From contig NC_015145.1 in the NCBI RefSeq assembly GCF_000189535.1, forward strand, positions 1,612,001-1,676,000: a stretch of DNA of 64,000 bases, in the 5' to 3' direction. Within the stretch, counting starts at the first letter, position 1. Each line of letters opens with the position of its first letter. The notes beneath the pieces are model-generated. The model worked only from the letters and a program-made list of their open reading frames with translations, did not search any database and was not told the DNA's origin. Source of the stretch: Pseudarthrobacter phenanthrenivorans Sphe3. Lineage in GTDB: Bacteria > Actinomycetota > Actinomycetes > Actinomycetales > Micrococcaceae. Below are positions 33,877 to 43,511 of the stretch, one piece after another. The position numbers were made by a program, and so were the translations under genes.

Positions 33877-35103
33877 GTGGGGCCCGAAGGTAAGAACCAG
33901 CCACCCGGAGCGCAGCTTCCGGGACGCCGGCGCAAGTGCATCATGCACGTTGACATGGACGCCTTCTTCGTCTCAGTAGAGCTCCGGACGCGCCCGGAAC
34001 TAAAGGGCCGGCCCGTCATCGTCGGCTTCCCCGCCGACCGCTCCGTGGTCCTTTCCGCCTCCTATGAAGCCAGGGCCTTCGGCGTGAAATCAGCGATGCC
34101 GATGGCGGTGGCTGCGAGAATGTGTCCGCAGGCGGTGATCATCGAGCCCCGCCACAAGCTGTACTACGACGTATCGGGCCAGATTATGGGCATCTTCGAG
34201 TCCATCACTGAACTGGTGGAGCCGCTGAGCGTTGATGAGGCGTTCCTGGATGTCACCGGAGCCATCCGCCGCCTGGGGCCGCCGAGGGGGATCGGGGCAT
34301 TGATCCGCCGTCGGGTTTCCGAGGAACTCGGCATTACCGCCTCAGTGGGGATCGCCGAGTCCAAGTTCGTGGCAAAAATTGCGTCCACCCGATGCAAGCC
34401 GGACGGGCTGCTCCTGATCAGCCCGGACGAAACCGTGCCCTACCTCCACAGCCTGCCCGTCGGCGCGCTCTGGGGCGTGGGCGCCAAGACGGCCGAGGTC
34501 CTGGCCAGGATGGGTATCCGGACGGTAGCGGACGTGGCGGCGACGCCGGTGTCCTCGCTCAAGAAGATGCTGGGCGCGACGGGGGAACACGTCCATCAGC
34601 TTTCATGGGGGATTGATCCCCGCCAGGTCACCCCGGTCCGGCTGGAGAAAAGCATCGGCGCCGAGGAGACCTTTGCCGTGGACACTGCCGACGACGCACT
34701 CCTGCACCGGGAACTCCTGCGCCTGTCCCACCGCACCGCCACGCGTCTTCGGACGTCCGGGATGGTGGCCCGGACCATAGCCCTGAAGCTCCGGTTTGCG
34801 GATTTCTCCACTATCACCCGCAGCCGGACTGTCCAGACGCCGGTGGACAGTGCCCAACTGATTTACGCAGTGGTGCTCCAACTGCTGGAGTCCGTGGGCG
34901 AGCGGGCCATGACTGTCCGCCTGGTAGGGGTCAGGGCAGAACAATTGGAGGACGCGGCGAGGACATCGCTTCAGCTGAGTATTGACCGGCGGGACGAGAA
35001 CTGGCGCGCCGCCGAGCAGGCGCTCGATGAAGTGACCCGGAAATTCGGCAGCAAATCCGTTCTTCCCGCCCGTCTCATGGAGCCCGGAAACAGCCCCGAA
35101 TAA
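33877..35103 (+). CDS. dinB: DNA polymerase IV (Y family)
   Basis: Translesion polymerase. 408 aa from GTG 33877. Catalytic acidic residues are in HVDMDAFFVSVE and SVDEAFLDV, with SASYEARAFGVKSAMP in the fingers. The helix-hairpin-helix region has LPVGALWGVGAKTAEVLARMG, and the little-finger domain is complete. The C terminus ends without an obvious beta-clamp motif of the QLVLP type, though LPARLMEP is near the end. It is a single gene preceded by its own -10 element. Mycobacterial DinB paralogues are not all SOS-induced, and none of the sequence here shows LexA control. Confidence 0.93.
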   Translation: MGPEGKNQPPGAQLPGRRRKCIMHVDMDAFFVSVELRTRPELKGRPVIVGFPADRSVVLSASYEARAFGVKSAMPMAVAARMCPQAVIIEPRHKLYYDVSGQIMGIFESITELVEPLSVDEAFLDVTGAIRRLGPPRGIGALIRRRVSEELGITASVGIAESKFVAKIASTRCKPDGLLLISPDETVPYLHSLPVGALWGVGAKTAEVLARMGIRTVADVAATPVSSLKKMLGATGEHVHQLSWGIDPRQVTPVRLEKSIGAEETFAVDTADDALLHRELLRLSHRTATRLRTSGMVARTIALKLRFADFSTITRSRTVQTPVDSAQLIYAVVLQLLESVGERAMTVRLVGVRAEQLEDAARTSLQLSIDRRDENWRAAEQALDEVTRKFGSKSVLPARLMEPGNSPE

Positions 35104-35260
35104 AGGGCATCAACAAGCGCCGGGAAGGCGCCCGGGAAAGTCATTGCCGTCTTTCAGAACAGCCCTCAACAAACTATCCTTAGATATACATAGTTTTCGA
35201 GTGACTGGACTTACTGCCGGACCCTCTTGGACATGCTCCCGCTCCTGCGACGGCATGCCT

Positions 35261-35297
35261 GGTTCCCGACTTTCGCCACAGCGGCGGAGCGGGAACC
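35261..35297 (+). other. Hairpin in the 5' region of the DUF3040 gene
   Basis: An 8-bp stem (35261-35268 with 35290-35297) holds an inner CGCC/GGCG stem. It is about 80 nt before ATG 35378, within a 274-nt region after dinB. It may be a structured leader or a processing site. Confidence 0.4.
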
Positions 35298-35377
35298 TCT
35301 CAGGCACAGCAGCCGTTAACGGAGCAGAAGTTGTGGCTGGGATCAGCCCGGACGTTGGCCTACAAAAGGAGGTCGTG

Positions 35378-35752
35378 ATGCCGCTGTCGGAGCACGAACA
35401 GAAGCTGCTTGAGCAGCTGGAGAAGCAGCTTCACGAGGACGACCCGAAGTTCGCGAATTCCATGGGTTCAGACCCTGGGCGCTCATGGTCCACGAGGCAT
35501 GTGGTGATTGGGGTCCTCGGCGCCCTGGCAGGCGTCTTCCTGTTGCTCGTGGGCGTCACTCTCCAGAACATCTTCGTAGGTGTACTCGGCTTTGTGGTGA
35601 TGGGTGGAGGCGTTTACTACGCCACGATGCGCAGTAGTGCAGCTGCGGCAAAGCCCGGATCCAAGGCCGGCCGAAAGCCGGGCAAGCAGAGAAGCTCCTT
35701 CATGAGCAACCTGGAGGAACGGTGGGACGAAAGGCGCAGGGGGGAACCCTAG
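35378..35752 (+). CDS. DUF3040 membrane protein
   Basis: 124 aa from ATG 35378, with AAAGGAGG 6 nt upstream. The N terminus MPLSEHEQKLLEQLE is the DUF3040 signature, followed by two membrane helices (about residues 43-63 and 66-84) and a basic tail. Members sit next to mraZ in many actinobacteria, but their function is not known. The long frame upstream of this ATG (to 35144) has no conserved features. A strong terminator follows at 35816-35845. Confidence 0.85.
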   Translation: MPLSEHEQKLLEQLEKQLHEDDPKFANSMGSDPGRSWSTRHVVIGVLGALAGVFLLLVGVTLQNIFVGVLGFVVMGGGVYYATMRSSAAAAKPGSKAGRKPGKQRSSFMSNLEERWDERRRGEP

Positions 35753-35780
35753 CAGCCCCCTTGGCCGCGCGGTCAGCCGG

Positions 35781-35791
35781 TACTCCACTTC
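35781..35791 (-). promoter_or_regulatory. mraZ: Isolated AAGTGGAG box, minus strand
   Basis: GAAGTGGAGTA on the minus strand resembles the boxes at 35968-35988 and 36057-36074. It lies upstream of the terminator and may be chance. Confidence 0.3.
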
Positions 35792-35815
35792 GCTCCCCAA
35801 GATAGGGGAAAAGCT

Positions 35816-35845
35816 AAAAGGACCTGCCTTATGGCAGGTCCTTTT
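35816..35845. terminator. Bidirectional terminator after the DUF3040 gene
   Basis: A 13-bp perfect stem AAAAGGACCTGCC/GGCAGGTCCTTTT with loop TTAT. The A and T ends provide a T tract on either strand. Confidence 0.93.
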
Positions 35846-35967
35846 CGCGTTTAAGCCGCAATTCGTGGACATTCCTGGGCAATAGCGGCGTCGGTTTGCC
35901 CGTGGGCAGCTTTTCAAGGGGCCGAACCCCGCGAAGAAGTGCCGGGTAAGCCGCAGCACTGAAAAAA

Positions 35968-35988
35968 GTCCTCCACTTTGCACCACAG
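35968..35988 (-). promoter_or_regulatory. Inverted copy of MraZ-like box
   Basis: The minus strand reads CTGTGGTGCAAAGTGGAG, identical in 17 of 18 positions to 36057-36074 at the mraZ promoter. It has no recognisable -35 or -10 of its own, so it may be an auxiliary operator. Confidence 0.5.
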
Positions 35989-36052
35989 GCCCAAACATCC
36001 GTGATTTCAGCCCTGTTTCCCATAATGAGGCATCCCGAAGGCTCCGTTTGCG

Positions 36053-36087
36053 TTGACTGTGGTGGAAAGTGGAGTAATGTGGAGGAC
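36053..36087 (+). promoter_or_regulatory. mraZ: mraZ promoter with overlapping MraZ-like boxes
   Basis: TTGACT (36053-36058), a 16-nt spacer and TAATGT (36075-36080) form a plausible sigma-A promoter. Three GTGGA boxes fill the spacer and cross the -10 element. MraZ is known to bind direct repeats and repress its own promoter, so occupancy here would block RNA polymerase. Confidence 0.65.
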
Positions 36088-36150
36088 ATAAGAGGGTGGT
36101 TGCAACATTAGGGGATGTGCAGTTCCTGACGGCGGACAGGCGGTGGGCCA

Positions 36151-36579
36151 GTGTTTCTGGGCACTCACTCGCCGCGTCTGGACGAAAAGGGGCGGATCAT
36201 TCTCCCCGCGAAGTTCCGGGAGGAACTTGCCAGCGGGCTGGTGCTCACAAGGGGCCAGGAACGTTGCATCTACGTCTTCAGTGAGAAGGAATTTGCACGG
36301 GTCCACGAGCAAATGCGGGAGGCGCCAATCTCCTCAAAACAGGCGCGGGACTACATCCGCGTCTTTCTCTCTGGAGCCTCGGACGAGGTACCTGACAAGC
36401 AGGGGCGCGTGACTATCCCACCGGCGCTCCGGGAGTATGCAGGCCTCGGCAGGGAACTGGCCGTCATAGGCGCCGGATCCCGGGCCGAGATCTGGGACGC
36501 CCAGGCTTGGAATGAATACCTCGCGGAGAAGGAAACAGCCTTCTCCGAAACTGATGACCCCATCCCGGGCATTCTCTGA
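36151..36579 (+). CDS. mraZ: Transcriptional regulator MraZ
   Basis: Ring-forming AbrB-like DNA-binding protein that regulates the dcw cluster. 142 aa from GTG 36151. It contains two tandem swapped-hairpin repeats: the first includes [17 protein letters not shown], the second [17 protein letters not shown]. It heads the cluster and has about 65 nt of leader after the -10 element. The acidic C terminus is short. The gene is followed after 166 nt by rsmH. Confidence 0.95.
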
Positions 36580-36745
36580 ATGCCTGCGGGGACAGCAGGC
36601 AGTTTCTTGGATGAGATCTCCAGCCGCCCATCGGCCGGCCATCCTGGCTCACCTTCCCCGGAGCCAGGCGGGCGGACGATAGGCGCGGATGGGGATCTGG
36701 CCCAAGAAGCACCAAGGAAACAGCGACGGCGAGAAAGGACGAGGC

Positions 36746-37738
36746 ATGGACGAACACCAAAAGCCCACGTCCGAACGCCATGTGCCGGTCCTGCGGGACC
36801 GGTGCATCAATTTGTTGGCACCCGGATTCGAGGCGGCACGCCTCCGCGGCGAAACTCCCGTGGCCATTGATGCCACCCTGGGCATGGGCGGCCATTCAGA
36901 AGCCATGCTCCAGCGTTTCCCGGACCTGCACCTCATCGGCATCGACCGGGATGAGGAAGCCCTGGCACTTGCCGGTGAGCGACTGGCACCGTTCGCAGCA
37001 CGGACCGACCTGGTCCATGCCGTTTATGACGAAATCCCGGACGTGCTGGCGGACCTCGGCGTCTCCGAAGTGCACGGCATCCTCATGGACCTGGGTGTTT
37101 CGTCCCTGCAGCTGGATGAACGCGAACGTGGGTTCGCCTACTCCTTCGACGCGCCGCTGGACATGCGCATGGACACCAGCCGCGGCCAGACGGCCGCGGA
37201 CGTGGTGAACACCTACAGCGAAGAGGAACTGGTCAGGATCATCCGTAAGTGGGGCGAAGAGAAATTCGCCGGCCGGATCGCCAACAGGATTGTTGCAGCC
37301 CGCGCCGTGAAACCCTTCAGCACCACCGGTGAACTGGTGGAGCAAATCCGCTCCGTGGTTCCTGCCTCTGCAGCCAAAACGGGCGGCCACCCTGCCAAAC
37401 GGACCTTCCAGGCGCTGCGGATCGAGGTCAATGAGGAACTCGACGTCCTGGAACGTGCGGTACCCGCCGCCGTCGACTCCTTGGCCATGGGCGGCAGGAT
37501 CGTCGTCATGTCCTACCACTCCCTGGAAGACAAAATCGTCAAAGGCGTCCTGCAGGGCCGGTCCAAATCCTCAGCTCCGCTCGGGTTCCCGGTGGAGCTG
37601 GAAGAGCACAAACCCGAACTGAAAACCCTCACCAAGGGCACCGAGGTGCCCACCGCCGTCGAAATCGCCGAGAACCCGCGCGCTGCGTCAGCAAGGCTGC
37701 GCGCTGCGGAAAGAATCAGAGCCAGGAGAGCTGCATGA
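36746..37738 (+). CDS. rsmH: 16S rRNA (cytosine1402-N4)-methyltransferase RsmH
   Basis: S-adenosylmethionine-dependent methyltransferase that modifies C1402 in the ribosomal decoding centre. 330 aa. ATG 36746 is chosen because GAAAGGA is 8-10 nt upstream; the in-frame ATG 36689 lacks a site. Motifs are [25 protein letters not shown] (SAM motif I), [18 protein letters not shown] and [13 protein letters not shown]. The stop overlaps the next start by 4 nt (ATGA). Confidence 0.95.
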   Translation: MDEHQKPTSERHVPVLRDRCINLLAPGFEAARLRGETPVAIDATLGMGGHSEAMLQRFPDLHLIGIDRDEEALALAGERLAPFAARTDLVHAVYDEIPDVLADLGVSEVHGILMDLGVSSLQLDERERGFAYSFDAPLDMRMDTSRGQTAADVVNTYSEEELVRIIRKWGEEKFAGRIANRIVAARAVKPFSTTGELVEQIRSVVPASAAKTGGHPAKRTFQALRIEVNEELDVLERAVPAAVDSLAMGGRIVVMSYHSLEDKIVKGVLQGRSKSSAPLGFPVELEEHKPELKTLTKGTEVPTAVEIAENPRAASARLRAAERIRARRAA

Positions 37739-38460
37739 GCACCGCTGCCGTCAAGAACTTTCCCGTCGCTTCCGGCAGTTCGACGGCCGCCAGCAGCCTT
37801 CCGGCTCGTACCCCCGGCGACAGGCGGAAGGGCCGCACCCCCCTGTCCGTGGTCCGGACCGTACCCCGCAAGCGCCGGGCACCCTTCGTGGTGCTGTGCT
37901 TTGCCATGCTGGCCGTCGCCCTGATCGCCGTGCTGGTGTTGAACATCTCCGTCTCCACGGCGCAGTACCAGCTGGTGGAACTCCGGGCCAAACAAAGCAC
38001 CCTGACCAAGCAGAACCAGGATCTCACCCAGCAGGTGCAGAACTTTGAAGCACCCCAGAACCTGGCCGCGAAAGCGTCCGAACTGGGAATGGTTGCCTCC
38101 ACTGTCAAGGGCCAGATCGACCTCTCCACCCTGTCCGTCACGGGCAAGGCGACGCCGGCAGTCAAGGGCGGCTCCGAGGGTGCCGTTATTCCGGCGCCCG
38201 CCGTGGCGGGACAGCTGATCGTGGTGCCGCCGGCCACCAAGGGAGAACCGCTGGAAAGCCGCAAACCGGCGGAGTCACCCGCGGCCGCCGCCCCTGGTGC
38301 TGCAGCCTCGGATGCCGCGGGGTCCATTGCAGCCAACCCTGGCGCTGGGGCTCCGGCTGCTCCTTCAGAGATTCCCGCGGCGGCCGCAGCGGCCGCCCCT
38401 GCCGTGGAGCTTCACGGCGGCTCCGTTCCCGCACCTGAACAGAAGGTCCCCGGGCAGTAA
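37735..38460 (+). CDS. ftsL: FtsL-like divisome protein with long Ala/Pro tail
   Basis: Bitopic membrane protein expected to join FtsQ and FtsB-type proteins at the septum. 241 aa, long for FtsL. A basic cytoplasmic start (about 1-50) precedes one membrane helix (about 51-75), then a heptad-rich coiled coil ([20 protein letters not shown]) of about 50 residues. From residue 125 on, the sequence is Ala/Pro/Glu-rich and probably disordered. Position between rsmH and ftsI and the coiled-coil topology support the call; sequence conservation in this family is low. Confidence 0.82.
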   Translation: MSTAAVKNFPVASGSSTAASSLPARTPGDRRKGRTPLSVVRTVPRKRRAPFVVLCFAMLAVALIAVLVLNISVSTAQYQLVELRAKQSTLTKQNQDLTQQVQNFEAPQNLAAKASELGMVASTVKGQIDLSTLSVTGKATPAVKGGSEGAVIPAPAVAGQLIVVPPATKGEPLESRKPAESPAAAAPGAAASDAAGSIAANPGAGAPAAPSEIPAAAAAAAPAVELHGGSVPAPEQKVPGQ

Positions 38461-38507
38461 CAGGCACGTCTGACAGGCAACAGGGTCAAGCAGCAAGGGA
38501 TATCACG

Positions 38508-40304
38508 GTGGCGCAGAGGACCGGCAAGGCAGCAAACGGAAAGGTACCCAACGCCACCAAGCGCTTGCGCCTGGGACTGGGCATCATGCTGACGCTCCTG
38601 CTGGTGGTGGGCGGCAAACTGTTCCTGGTCCAGGGACTGGATGTAGGCGGCATGGCAGAAGCTGCGCTCAACAGCCGCATGAAGCAGACAGTCCTCCCCG
38701 CCGAGCGGGGGAGCATCCTGGACTCCCGCGGGACGGTCCTGGCCAACAGCGTTATCCGCTACAACGTGGTGGTGGACCAGAGGGTAAATACCAAGACCGG
38801 GACCTTCAAGCGCCTGGACGAATCCAAGGAGAAGCTGGTCGATGTCAGCCGGGAGCAGGGCCTGACGGAACTGGCTGCGGCGCTTGGGATGGAAAAAGAC
38901 GCCATCCGCGAGGCGGTAACCGGGCAGCAGCCCTACTACATCGTGGCCAAGGACGTGAAACCGGACGTCGAGGACCGCATCTCCCAGCTCCAGATTCCCG
39001 GCATCGTTACCGAGGGCGTGAGCAAGCGGGTATACCCCAACGGTTCCGTTGCCGGCGGCATCATTGGCTTCCTGCAGGACGGTGCCACCGGCCAGGCAGG
39101 GATTGAGCAGACCCAGGACGAACTCCTGAAGGGTGCAGACGGCAAGCGGCTCTTTGAAATCGGCGCGGACGGACTCCGCATCCCCGTGGGCGTGGATGAA
39201 CTGACGCCGCCGCAGGACGGCAAGGACGTCAAGCTCACCCTCAACTCCGATTTGCAGTACTTCGCCCAGCAGGCCATCCAAAGCCAGTCGGACAAGCTGG
39301 GCGCCGAATGGGGCGTCATTATCGTCATGGACGCCAAGACCGGAGACCTGTTGGCCATGGCGGACACCAACGCCCCGGACCCGAATGATCCGGGCCGGGT
39401 GGCGGCCAAGGACCGCGGGGTCCGCTCCGTCACCGCAGCCTATGAGCCGGGCTCGGTACAAAAAATGATGACGGTTGCCGCGCTCATCGAAGAGGGCAAG
39501 GCCAGCCCGCTCGATGCATTCACCTTGGGCCCCACCTACACCGTGGACGGCCAGACGTTCAGTGACTCCTTCGCCCACGGCACGGAGGAACGGACCCTCG
39601 CCGGCATCCTGGGCTCCTCCATGAACACCGGCACCGTCATGGCCGGCCAGCGCCTGAGCAAGGAAGAACGCTACGAGTGGCTGAAGAAGTTCGGTATCGG
39701 CGAAGCCCCTGACATTGGCCTGCCCGCCACCGCCTCCGGCATCCTGACCCCCTGGGAGCAGTGGGACGGGCGCCAGGAATACACGGTCCTGTTCGGCCAG
39801 GGTGTGTCGCAATCCACCCTGCAGACTGTGCGGGCGTTCCAGTCCATCGCCAACAACGGCGTGATGCTCCAGCCCCGGCTCATCGACTCCTACATTTCGG
39901 CCGACGGAACCGAGGAAAAGGTGCCGGCGGCAGAACCACGGCAAATTGTCTCCGGGGAGACGGCCCAGCAGGTCCAGGACATCCTCGAGAGCGCCGTCAC
40001 GGAGGGCGGGATCAAGGACGCGGGGATCGATGGCTACCGGGTGGGTGCCAAGACCGGCACCTCCGAATCACCGTGTGATGACGGCAAGTCAGGATTCTGC
40101 GGCTACACCGCTTCACTGGTGGGCATGGCACCGATGGATGATCCGCGGTTTATTGTTGAGGTGGTACTCCAGCGGCCCAAGGGCAGCATCTACGGGATTA
40201 CCAACGGGCCGGTGTTCCGGTCGGTCATGAGCCAGGCACTGCGGACCTACAACGTCCAGCCGTCCACGGGCGAACCGGCCAGACTGGCCCAGTTCGCCAA
40301 GTAA
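38508..40304 (+). CDS. ftsI: Septal transpeptidase FtsI (PBP3 type)
   Basis: Class B penicillin-binding protein that crosslinks peptidoglycan at the septum. 598 aa from GTG 38508. An N-terminal membrane anchor (about 24-44), an N-terminal pedestal domain with RGSILDSRGTVLA, and the transpeptidase domain with S316-V-Q-K319, S371-M-N373 and K515-T-G517. A Cys pair (C523 and C531) just after KTG could form a disulfide in the active-site rim. There are no PASTA domains. It follows ftsL by 47 nt and precedes murE by 81 nt. Confidence 0.95.
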   Translation: MAQRTGKAANGKVPNATKRLRLGLGIMLTLLLVVGGKLFLVQGLDVGGMAEAALNSRMKQTVLPAERGSILDSRGTVLANSVIRYNVVVDQRVNTKTGTFKRLDESKEKLVDVSREQGLTELAAALGMEKDAIREAVTGQQPYYIVAKDVKPDVEDRISQLQIPGIVTEGVSKRVYPNGSVAGGIIGFLQDGATGQAGIEQTQDELLKGADGKRLFEIGADGLRIPVGVDELTPPQDGKDVKLTLNSDLQYFAQQAIQSQSDKLGAEWGVIIVMDAKTGDLLAMADTNAPDPNDPGRVAAKDRGVRSVTAAYEPGSVQKMMTVAALIEEGKASPLDAFTLGPTYTVDGQTFSDSFAHGTEERTLAGILGSSMNTGTVMAGQRLSKEERYEWLKKFGIGEAPDIGLPATASGILTPWEQWDGRQEYTVLFGQGVSQSTLQTVRAFQSIANNGVMLQPRLIDSYISADGTEEKVPAAEPRQIVSGETAQQVQDILESAVTEGGIKDAGIDGYRVGAKTGTSESPCDDGKSGFCGYTASLVGMAPMDDPRFIVEVVLQRPKGSIYGITNGPVFRSVMSQALRTYNVQPSTGEPARLAQFAK

Positions 40305-40385
40305 CACCGGCAGCGGCCGCTGCAGCCCACGGCTGCGGCGGCCCATCCACGCCGCGCACGGTCCACTAGCAACATCGGAGATCCC

Positions 40386-42038
40386 TTGTCAGAGTTCAAC
40401 CCGTCCGACCACAGCCCCGCCCCGGAGGAACCAGGCCCGCAAGGCCAGGGCAGCCAGGCCCGCTTCCGCCCGTCGGCTGTGGAGGCTGTCCGGCTGGACA
40501 GCATTGGCGAGGCCATCGGCGTCGTTGTTCCCGGTGCGTCCGCTGACGTGGCCGTGACCGGTATTTCGTTGAACTCCCGCACCGTGGAGCGCGGAGACCT
40601 GTACGTCGCCCTTCCCGGCGCCGTCCGGCACGGGGCCGACTTCGCTGCCCAGGCCATTGAAGCGGGGGCGGCGGCCATACTGACGGACGACGCCGGAGCC
40701 CGGCTCCTGGCCTTGTCCTCCGATACGGCGGTGCCCGTCCTGGTGGTTGGGGCGCCGCGCAACGTGGTGGGGCCGCTGTCTGCCATGATCTACCGCAGCA
40801 ACAGCACGGAGGGCACGCCGCTGCAGATGTTCGGGGTGACAGGCACCAACGGCAAGACCACCACCACCTACTTCATTACCTCGCTGCTGCGGTCCCTGGG
40901 TAAAAAGACCGGCCTGATTGGAACCATTGAAATCCTTGCCGGCGGGAGTCCCGTGCCCAGCCTGCTCACCACGCCGGAGTCCCCGGACGTGCACGGCCTG
41001 CTGGCACTGATGCGCGAGAACGGCCTGACGGCGGCAGCGATGGAAGTGTCCTCCCATGCCATTTCCTACCAGCGGGTGGACGGCGTGACGTTCGATGTCG
41101 CCGGCTTCACGAACCTCACGCAGGACCACCTGGACCTGCACCACACCATGGAGGACTACTTCGCCACCAAGGCGGAGCTTTTCACGCCCGCACGTGCGCG
41201 GAAAGCCGTAGTGACTGTCGACGACGAGTGGGGCCGCCGCCTGGCAGGCGCCGCCGCCGTACCGGTCATCACCCTCAGCACCTCCGCGCAGCACCCCGGG
41301 GACTGGACAGTCACGGAAACGGCGGCCCGTGGCCTCGGCACGGAATTCACGCTCCGCGGGCCGGGAGGCACCAGGCTGCGGGTCCATACGGGACTGCCTG
41401 GGACCTTCAACGTGGCCAATGCAGCACTGGCCGCTGTCATGGTGCTGGCAGGCGGCGTGGACGCTGCCACCCTCCAGGCCGCACTGGATGCGGAAGACCC
41501 CTTCACCGTGGCAGTTCCGGGGCGGATGCAGCTGGTGTCCGAACAGCCCGCAGCGGTGGTGGACTTTGCCCATAACACCGACGCACTTGCCCGGGCGCTG
41601 GAAGCTGTCCGTTCCCCGGAACCCGGGTCGCGGCTGATCGTGGTGTTCGGCGCCACAGGGCAGCGCGACCAGGGCAAGCGCCCCGCCATGGGCGCCATAG
41701 CTGCCCGGCTCGCAGACACCGTCATCGTCACCGACGACGATCCGCACGACGAGGATGCTGCCGCCATCCGCGCCGACGTTCTCGCCGGGGCGCGGGAAGC
41801 CAAGGCAAGGGATTCCCTGCCCTGCATCCTGGAGGAGGTCTTCCCCCGGGATAAGGCCATCCAGCGCGCCGTGGAACTGGCCCGCCCCGAGGACACCATC
41901 CTGGTGGCGGGGCGCGGCCACGAGGTGTGGCAGGAAGTAAAAGGTGTCAACCTCGCCCTGGACGACAGGGTGGAGCTGCGCAGCGCCTTGACAGCCAGGG
42001 GATTCAACGTTCTCCAAGACGACCGGATAGAGTCCTAG
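40386..42038 (+). CDS. murE: UDP-MurNAc-L-Ala-D-Glu ligase MurE, probably lysine-adding
   Basis: Adds the third stem-peptide residue in peptidoglycan synthesis. 550 aa from TTG 40386, with GGAG upstream. The ATP motif is [14 protein letters not shown]. In the specificity region the motif reads DDPHDE, not the DNPR(T/S)E of enzymes that add meso-diaminopimelate. Because Micrococcaceae have L-lysine in peptidoglycan, L-lysine ligase activity (EC 6.3.2.7) is inferred. It is followed by murF 6 nt downstream. Confidence 0.92.
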   Translation: MSEFNPSDHSPAPEEPGPQGQGSQARFRPSAVEAVRLDSIGEAIGVVVPGASADVAVTGISLNSRTVERGDLYVALPGAVRHGADFAAQAIEAGAAAILTDDAGARLLALSSDTAVPVLVVGAPRNVVGPLSAMIYRSNSTEGTPLQMFGVTGTNGKTTTTYFITSLLRSLGKKTGLIGTIEILAGGSPVPSLLTTPESPDVHGLLALMRENGLTAAAMEVSSHAISYQRVDGVTFDVAGFTNLTQDHLDLHHTMEDYFATKAELFTPARARKAVVTVDDEWGRRLAGAAAVPVITLSTSAQHPGDWTVTETAARGLGTEFTLRGPGGTRLRVHTGLPGTFNVANAALAAVMVLAGGVDAATLQAALDAEDPFTVAVPGRMQLVSEQPAAVVDFAHNTDALARALEAVRSPEPGSRLIVVFGATGQRDQGKRPAMGAIAARLADTVIVTDDDPHDEDAAAIRADVLAGAREAKARDSLPCILEEVFPRDKAIQRAVELARPEDTILVAGRGHEVWQEVKGVNLALDDRVELRSALTARGFNVLQDDRIES

Positions 42039-42044
42039 ACCGAG

Positions 42045-43511
42045 ATGATTGCATTTACTGCGGCGGAAATCGCCGACATCACCAATGGGCGCCTGGACGC
42101 CGAGCCCGGGATCACGCCTCTTTCGGTGGTCACGGATTCCCGCGAAGCCACGCAGGGATCGCTCTACGTGGCAAAACCCGGCGAGAACGCCGACGGCCAC
42201 GATTTCGTGGGCTCCGCGTTCGCCGCCGGGGCAACCCTGGCGCTCGTGGAGCACCCCGTCCTGTCGCCGGACGGCACCCCCTACCCGTCTGTCCTGGTTC
42301 CCGACGCGGTACTGGCCATGGGGAAGCTGGCCGCAGAGTCCGTCCGCCGGATCCGCGCGGCCCGGGCCGAAACCAACGATGAACTGACAGTCATCGGCAT
42401 CACAGGCTCGGCCGGAAAGACCACCACCAAGGACCTGCTGGCCGGCATCCTGTCCGCGCACGGCACCACTGTGGCTCCCAAGGGTTCGTACAACGGCGAG
42501 ATCGGCGTGCCGCTCACGGTCTTCACGGCCGGAACCGACACCCGGTACCTGGTCATCGAAATGGGCGCCACCGGCATCGGGCACATCAGCTACCTGGTTG
42601 ACATGGTCAAGCCCGACATCGGCGTGGTGCTGGCCGTCGGAACAGCACATGCCGGCGAGTTCGGGGGAGTGGAAAACATTGCCCAGGCCAAGGGCGAACT
42701 CGTGGAAGGCCTGGCAGCCTCCGGAACCGCCATCATCAACCTCGACGACGAGCGGGTAGCGGCCATGCAGGCACGCACCTCCGCCTCCGTCCTCGGATTC
42801 ACCGCCGAAGGGCGCCCGGGCGCAGCCGTACAGGCGCTCAATGCAGACACCAACGCGGAGGGGAACCCTGAATTCGACCTCCTCCTTCCCGGCGGGGATA
42901 CACCGCACCACGTCAGCAGCCGGCTGATCGGAGCCCACCACACCGGCAACCTGCTCGCCGCGGCGGCAGCCGCGTGGGCCGCAGGGGTCAGCGGCGAGGA
43001 CATCGCCGCCGCCCTCAGCAGCCAGGCCGCCGCCAGCCGGTGGCGCATGGAGCGCACCGAGCGGGCGGACGGCGTCACCATCATCAACGACGCCTACAAC
43101 GCCAATCCCGAATCGATGCGTGCCGCGCTGCGCACACTCGCGGACCTGGGCCAGGGCAGGCGCACGTGGGCCGTCCTGGGAGCCATGCTGGAACTCGGCG
43201 AAGACTCCATCCGCGAACACACGGCAGTGGGAACACAGGTAGTCCGGCTGAACATCTCCAGGCTGGTGGTGGTGGGCAGGGAAGCCCGGGCCCTCTACGT
43301 GTCGGCCGTCCAGGAAGGCTCCTGGGGGGACGAATGCATCTTTGCGGAGGACGCCGAGGAAGCCTATGAACTGCTCAGCGCTGAACTCGAACCGGGGGAC
43401 CTGGTGCTGTTCAAGTCCTCCAACAGCGTGGGGCTTCGCCACTTGGGCGATCGGATAGCATTACCCCCACAATCCCCGCAGCCCGCCGATGAAAGGAGCA
43501 CTCTGCTGTGA
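42045..43511 (+). CDS. murF: UDP-MurNAc-tripeptide-D-Ala-D-Ala ligase MurF
   Basis: Adds D-Ala-D-Ala to the UDP-MurNAc tripeptide. 488 aa from ATG 42045. ATP motif [16 protein letters not shown], then [22 protein letters not shown] and [15 protein letters not shown] are all characteristic. No ddl gene is adjacent, so the dipeptide is made elsewhere. The stop overlaps the mraY start by 4 nt (GTGA). Confidence 0.95.
   Translation: MIAFTAAEIADITNGRLDAEPGITPLSVVTDSREATQGSLYVAKPGENADGHDFVGSAFAAGATLALVEHPVLSPDGTPYPSVLVPDAVLAMGKLAAESVRRIRAARAETNDELTVIGITGSAGKTTTKDLLAGILSAHGTTVAPKGSYNGEIGVPLTVFTAGTDTRYLVIEMGATGIGHISYLVDMVKPDIGVVLAVGTAHAGEFGGVENIAQAKGELVEGLAASGTAIINLDDERVAAMQARTSASVLGFTAEGRPGAAVQALNADTNAEGNPEFDLLLPGGDTPHHVSSRLIGAHHTGNLLAAAAAAWAAGVSGEDIAAALSSQAAASRWRMERTERADGVTIINDAYNANPESMRAALRTLADLGQGRRTWAVLGAMLELGEDSIREHTAVGTQVVRLNISRLVVVGREARALYVSAVQEGSWGDECIFAEDAEEAYELLSAELEPGDLVLFKSSNSVGLRHLGDRIALPPQSPQPADERSTLL

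Larger units (their letters stand above)
35753..36150. other. Intergenic region between DUF3040 gene and mraZ
   Basis: About 400 nt without a convincing gene. It holds a terminator (35816-35845), two inverted AAGTGGAG boxes (35781-35791 and 35968-35988) and the mraZ promoter with further boxes (36053-36087). Open frames on the minus strand here lack start signals and overlap the promoter. Confidence 0.7.

Noticed and set aside
35829..36089. Possible small minus-strand gene in the gap before mraZ
   Set aside because: It spans the terminator and the mraZ promoter boxes, has no ribosome site and no sign of coding conservation.
40389..43442. Open frame of about 1000 codons on the minus strand across murE and murF
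   Set aside because: It is an antisense shadow of two fully conserved ligase genes in high-GC DNA; the predicted protein has no domain features and no start signals.
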